Source: Tubiluchus corallicola (Eukaryota > Priapulida > Priapulimorpha > Priapulimorphida > Tubiluchidae). From it: a DNA stretch of 64,000 bases. The notes under the pieces were generated by a model, which was given only the letters and a program-made list of their open reading frames with translations, made no database searches and was not told where the DNA came from. Made by a program: the position numbers and the translations under genes. The stretch is from NCBI GenBank assembly GCA_030141605.1, contig JAQGDQ010000448.1, positions 126,001 through 190,000 on the forward strand, written 5' to 3'. Below are positions 60,743 to 64,000 of the stretch, piece after piece; within the stretch, counting starts at the first letter, position 1, and the number at the start of each line of letters is the position of its first letter.

Positions 60743-61466
60743 TTTTACCAGAAAAAGAAGAAAGCTTTGCCTTCTCTATTGATTAGACTTTGTTTCATTT
60801 ATCAACCCTTGTTATGATTTCATTATATGAGCTGTTGTTGTTTATAAATTGCAGATTTTTTATATATATGTAAATGCTATTTTAAAATGGGTCAGTAAGC
60901 AGTTTTAGGTCAAACTTAGTTTAGAAGTAACTTTAACACTTTTTAACTTTTGTGTTTATTGTGACACTGTGTTATTAGCAGCTAAGTAAAGGGTATTAAG
61001 ACTTGTCTCCCGGTGAAGTGTCAAGTTGCCACCTAAATTTTAATATCTAGAATTTGTAACATGACTTATAAACCATAGAGAAATGTTTTAATATAATTGC
61101 CTTTAGGTGGTCTTAGCTTTAAATTGTGACTTACCATTGCTGTAGCTGTTCTGGCGAATGTAAACCCTGACATTGATAAATCTATAACTGTTTCTGTTGC
61201 TCCTTATGTGGGTACCTGCCATATATATATAGAGCTAATCTGTCTTGCATGTGTCATCAAGTAAATTTTTGTTAATTACCAACTCTAGCTGTTTGCTTCT
61301 TATGTAATTCTGTAATGAAATTCATTAGATATTTAGAAAGTGATTGATGAAATCTGAATGAAATTCTTTAGCTTTAGGAAGCTGATTGTGAATTAAATTT
61401 TATAGACTTAATGAAGTTGATTGAAGTATGTTACATGCATTGTGACACATCAACTCGGGAAGGCAT

Positions 61467-61510
61467 TACAGTATAACATCATTATAGCAAACCTGCTAGG
61501 GACCCAAAAA
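61467..61510 (+). mobile_element. Tigger/pogo-like terminal repeat, same family as 28390-28435
   Basis: TACAGTATAACATCATTATA then GCAAACCTGCTAGGGACCC. It is the same family as the minus strand at 28390-28435. Confidence 0.5.
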
Positions 61511-63049
61511 CTATTCTATAACCTAGGTATTCTATAAGCACACATGGTTAATGTATATAACTAATAGATGGACAAGCATATAATTAAGAATTGTCATGTG
61601 TAAATAATGTACAGATGTGGTTTCATCTTATGAGGATGTAAGCTCGTAAAAGCATTTTTAGAAGGTGCTATGTGTGAATACTTCGCTTGTGTGAACCACT
61701 TCAGCAATGCTTGATCAAGTTCTGGAAACACTAATAAACTTGTTCGTTTTCTTGTTGATGAAACGCTGCATTGACTTTCAAAAGCATCAATTATTTTTTA
61801 TCGATTAGTAATACTAACAGCACTTTTTGCCAAATTTCTATCATTGTGGACTAATGAAGGCTTTTTACCACAACTTCACATATAACTCCGTATTTCTCAG
61901 AAAGAGAAAATTGATCAGTTTTCTTTTCTTTGCTTGATGACAAACACATGATGTATACATTGCCTGACAGAGTTACAAATTATAGAACTAGCTGGTTGCT
62001 AACCACTGAATGACTCTTTAACTTAAAACTGATTGTTATTATACAGTAAACAAAAAAGGTGTTTTAAGGAATCAATCATTTTTACAACTCTGCATGCTGC
62101 AGGCCCAACAACTTTATCATTTTATTATCTGGAATGACAGGTTATCAGTGTTAAGTTTAACTGTAAATTATTGCAAATCGTGGGCAAAGGTAAAATATGC
62201 AATAAAAGCTTATAAATGCATAGTATTACAGACAATGGGCCTGGCAAAAAAGTCCACAATGTGCAACAAGCGAGTACGCTGCTAGTATACTAGCTATTCA
62301 AAGCTAGTATACTAGTTAAATGATTAATGTTGCATTACTTTTTGCAGTGTATGCAGTAAACCATGTTTCCTATAGTGGTGTTGTACTGTACTTTTAAAAA
62401 TAAAAAAATTTAGTTGGTGTCAAAATAACAAAGGCAATGATATAATTGTTGCTGACAGTATGATTAATTAAGATGTAGAGCTATGTAGGCTGTATTTGAT
62501 GGGTTCAAGTATAATTAGTGTAGTAATCATTAAGAAATTTTTTGACTAAAATATATTTTTGAGCTGACCTAACACTTTTTCTGTTAAGTGCTGAATACGA
62601 ATTGAATGATTATTTATTTGTAAATTGGAAAGTAGGTCTAAAGTTAAAATTGCATGACTTGGGATTTGCATAATGTTACTGATGATTTTATTTCTTCTTA
62701 GTTTATCTTGTTGGGTGCCAGATTAGAAACTATGAATTATATGCAAGTTTAAATCTCATCTTTGGAGAACAAAAGTAAGAGTCACATTTGTTGCTCTGGG
62801 ATCCGGAGTTTTGGATAATTATAGTTGATTTAGCCGTTTTGATGTTGTGTCGGCATGTTTATATGCTTATCATGCAGTTGTCTTTGTGTTCCTCTTATCC
62901 ACAAATGCATTTAGTTTTTATTTGATTTCTGCATGTCTAATATGTGCTTGACATCCTTTTTTATTTGCATGAAAATGTAAAATTAATATTTGGTGTTACT
63001 TGTATCACATACAACAGTGGAAATGTGTTGAATTTCCTATGGCTCGTTT

Positions 63050-63250
63050 CATATTTACTTTTCTCCTGTCATGGTTGCTTCTTTATCAATTTTATTGACA
63101 CTTTTTATTCCAAACCAAAACCTGAGAGATAAAATTTGGCACAGCAATAGGCAGTTCCCACGTCTCACAAAATGGATAAAATGAAAGCTGGATTTTCTGT
63201 TTCAATACAGAGTAGACATTTAGTGTTAACCAAGGCAGGCGAGCTAAAGA
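63050..63250. repeat. Dispersed repeat copy
   Basis: Second copy of the repeat described at 59860-60320, with the shared AAATYTGGCACAG core at about 63134. Confidence 0.4.
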
Positions 63251-64000
63251 TATTTAGGGTTTTAGCTTGACGAAATGGGCGCCACTTAAAAGTCACACCA
63301 GTTTCTAGTTTTCTAATAATGTTGAAATACTTCATACAGTGTTTCTGTATGTAGCAAAAATAGTGTTGTATAAAAAGCATCACGAAACTTTGATGGCACT
63401 GCAGTTTCGCACACTAGGGTCATGCAGAGGTGTGTACTGTGCAGATAAGAGCATCAGAACAATTTTGAGCAATATATGAAATGAAAACACAGAATACGCC
63501 TAATTTTGCTTAACTGGCTTATAACAATTGAATATATACATTAATGTGTTCTTGGAAGTGTAAAAGTACAGCACAATTAATGAGTAAAATAAACAGAATA
63601 AAATAACTGTTAATTTTACTGGTATTAACAAACTACATGTCTGGCATGTAATATTTGTCACTGTTCAAATTGCACTTTAGTTATTTATTGTGCTGACAGT
63701 CTGAAATCGATGTACGAACATGGTGTTGGTAATCTGGAAAATACGATATAGTATCTGTGAACAAAAAGATTAAATTTTGCAGGTTAATCTTTGCAGGGCC
63801 AGAGCTACGAAGTGCGGGACCCAAATTATAAAATTTTTAGTGGGGCACCTTCTACCCCACAAATGCTGCAGAACAGTATAAACACATTGGGCATATTTAA
63901 CAGACAACACAACTTTATATTCCAAGCTTCATATCATATAATTTTATTAGCACCATTCTTTGTGTTGAGGGTTTGAAATTCATCCAGATAATAATAAAAC

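Larger units (their letters stand above)
60743..64000. other. Region downstream of the last gene, no gene recognised
   Basis: Presumed 3' UTR followed by AT-rich intergenic DNA. An AATAAA lies at 61733-61738, about 1 kb after the stop, and is only a weak candidate signal. It holds a Tigger-like end, a dispersed repeat copy and, at the edge, a possible hAT end (CAGGGCCAGAGCTAC at about 63794). Confidence 0.55.

Noticed and set aside
1-64000. CRISPR array, bacterial operon or phage system
   Set aside because: The window has introns, polyA signals and animal gene families. Repeats are minisatellites and transposon ends, not regularly spaced direct repeats with unique spacers.

Overview
This window is nuclear DNA from an invertebrate animal. 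It is AT-rich, has spliced genes with GT-AG introns, holds animal-specific gene families, and is littered with small DNA-transposon remnants. The proteins are recognisably metazoan but diverged from vertebrate ones. A sponge, cnidarian or similar lineage would fit, but the sequence alone does not settle this. Every gene I can support lies on the + strand.

Layout. (1) 571-20698: the 3' three quarters of a phosphorylase b kinase alpha regulatory subunit gene (PHKA). The start of the gene lies left of the window. About 23 exons can be traced to a stop codon preceded by a CaaX box. (2) 25303-26574: an apparently intronless DUF4419 gene. (3) 37459-38040: a compact AKAP14-like (28 kDa A-kinase anchor) gene. 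(4) 40547-50321: a 14-exon FAM149-family (DUF3719) gene. (5) 54934-60742: a six-exon gene for an uncharacterised protein with a long acidic, cysteine-rich N-terminus and a C-terminal domain that looks like a papain-fold/C39-like cysteine peptidase.

The long gaps (20.7-25.3, 26.6-37.4, 38.0-40.5, 50.3-54.9 and 60.7-64.0 kb) hold no recognisable protein gene. They contain minisatellites, hairpins, a decayed LINE 3' end, Tigger/pogo-like and hAT-like terminal repeats, and a tRNA-like inverted repeat. The clearest element is a 377-bp hAT-type insertion at 85-461 with a perfect 8-bp target duplication.

The strongest observation concerns PHKA splicing. Two neighbouring exons (2943-3087 and 3426-3579) encode the same stretch of the protein, about 52% identical, with matching entry and exit phases. 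Joining them through the aligned acceptor gives a premature stop. They therefore look like a mutually exclusive exon pair, although a second acceptor 7 nt downstream would allow both in frame. A second candidate either/or pair (15944-16032 and 16766-16827) and three successive phase 1-1 cassettes lie in the segments corresponding to the phosphorylated regulatory loops. AKAP14 and FAM149B proteins are linked to cilia in vertebrates, and PHKA and AKAP14 both connect to PKA signalling. I treat their proximity as suggestive only.
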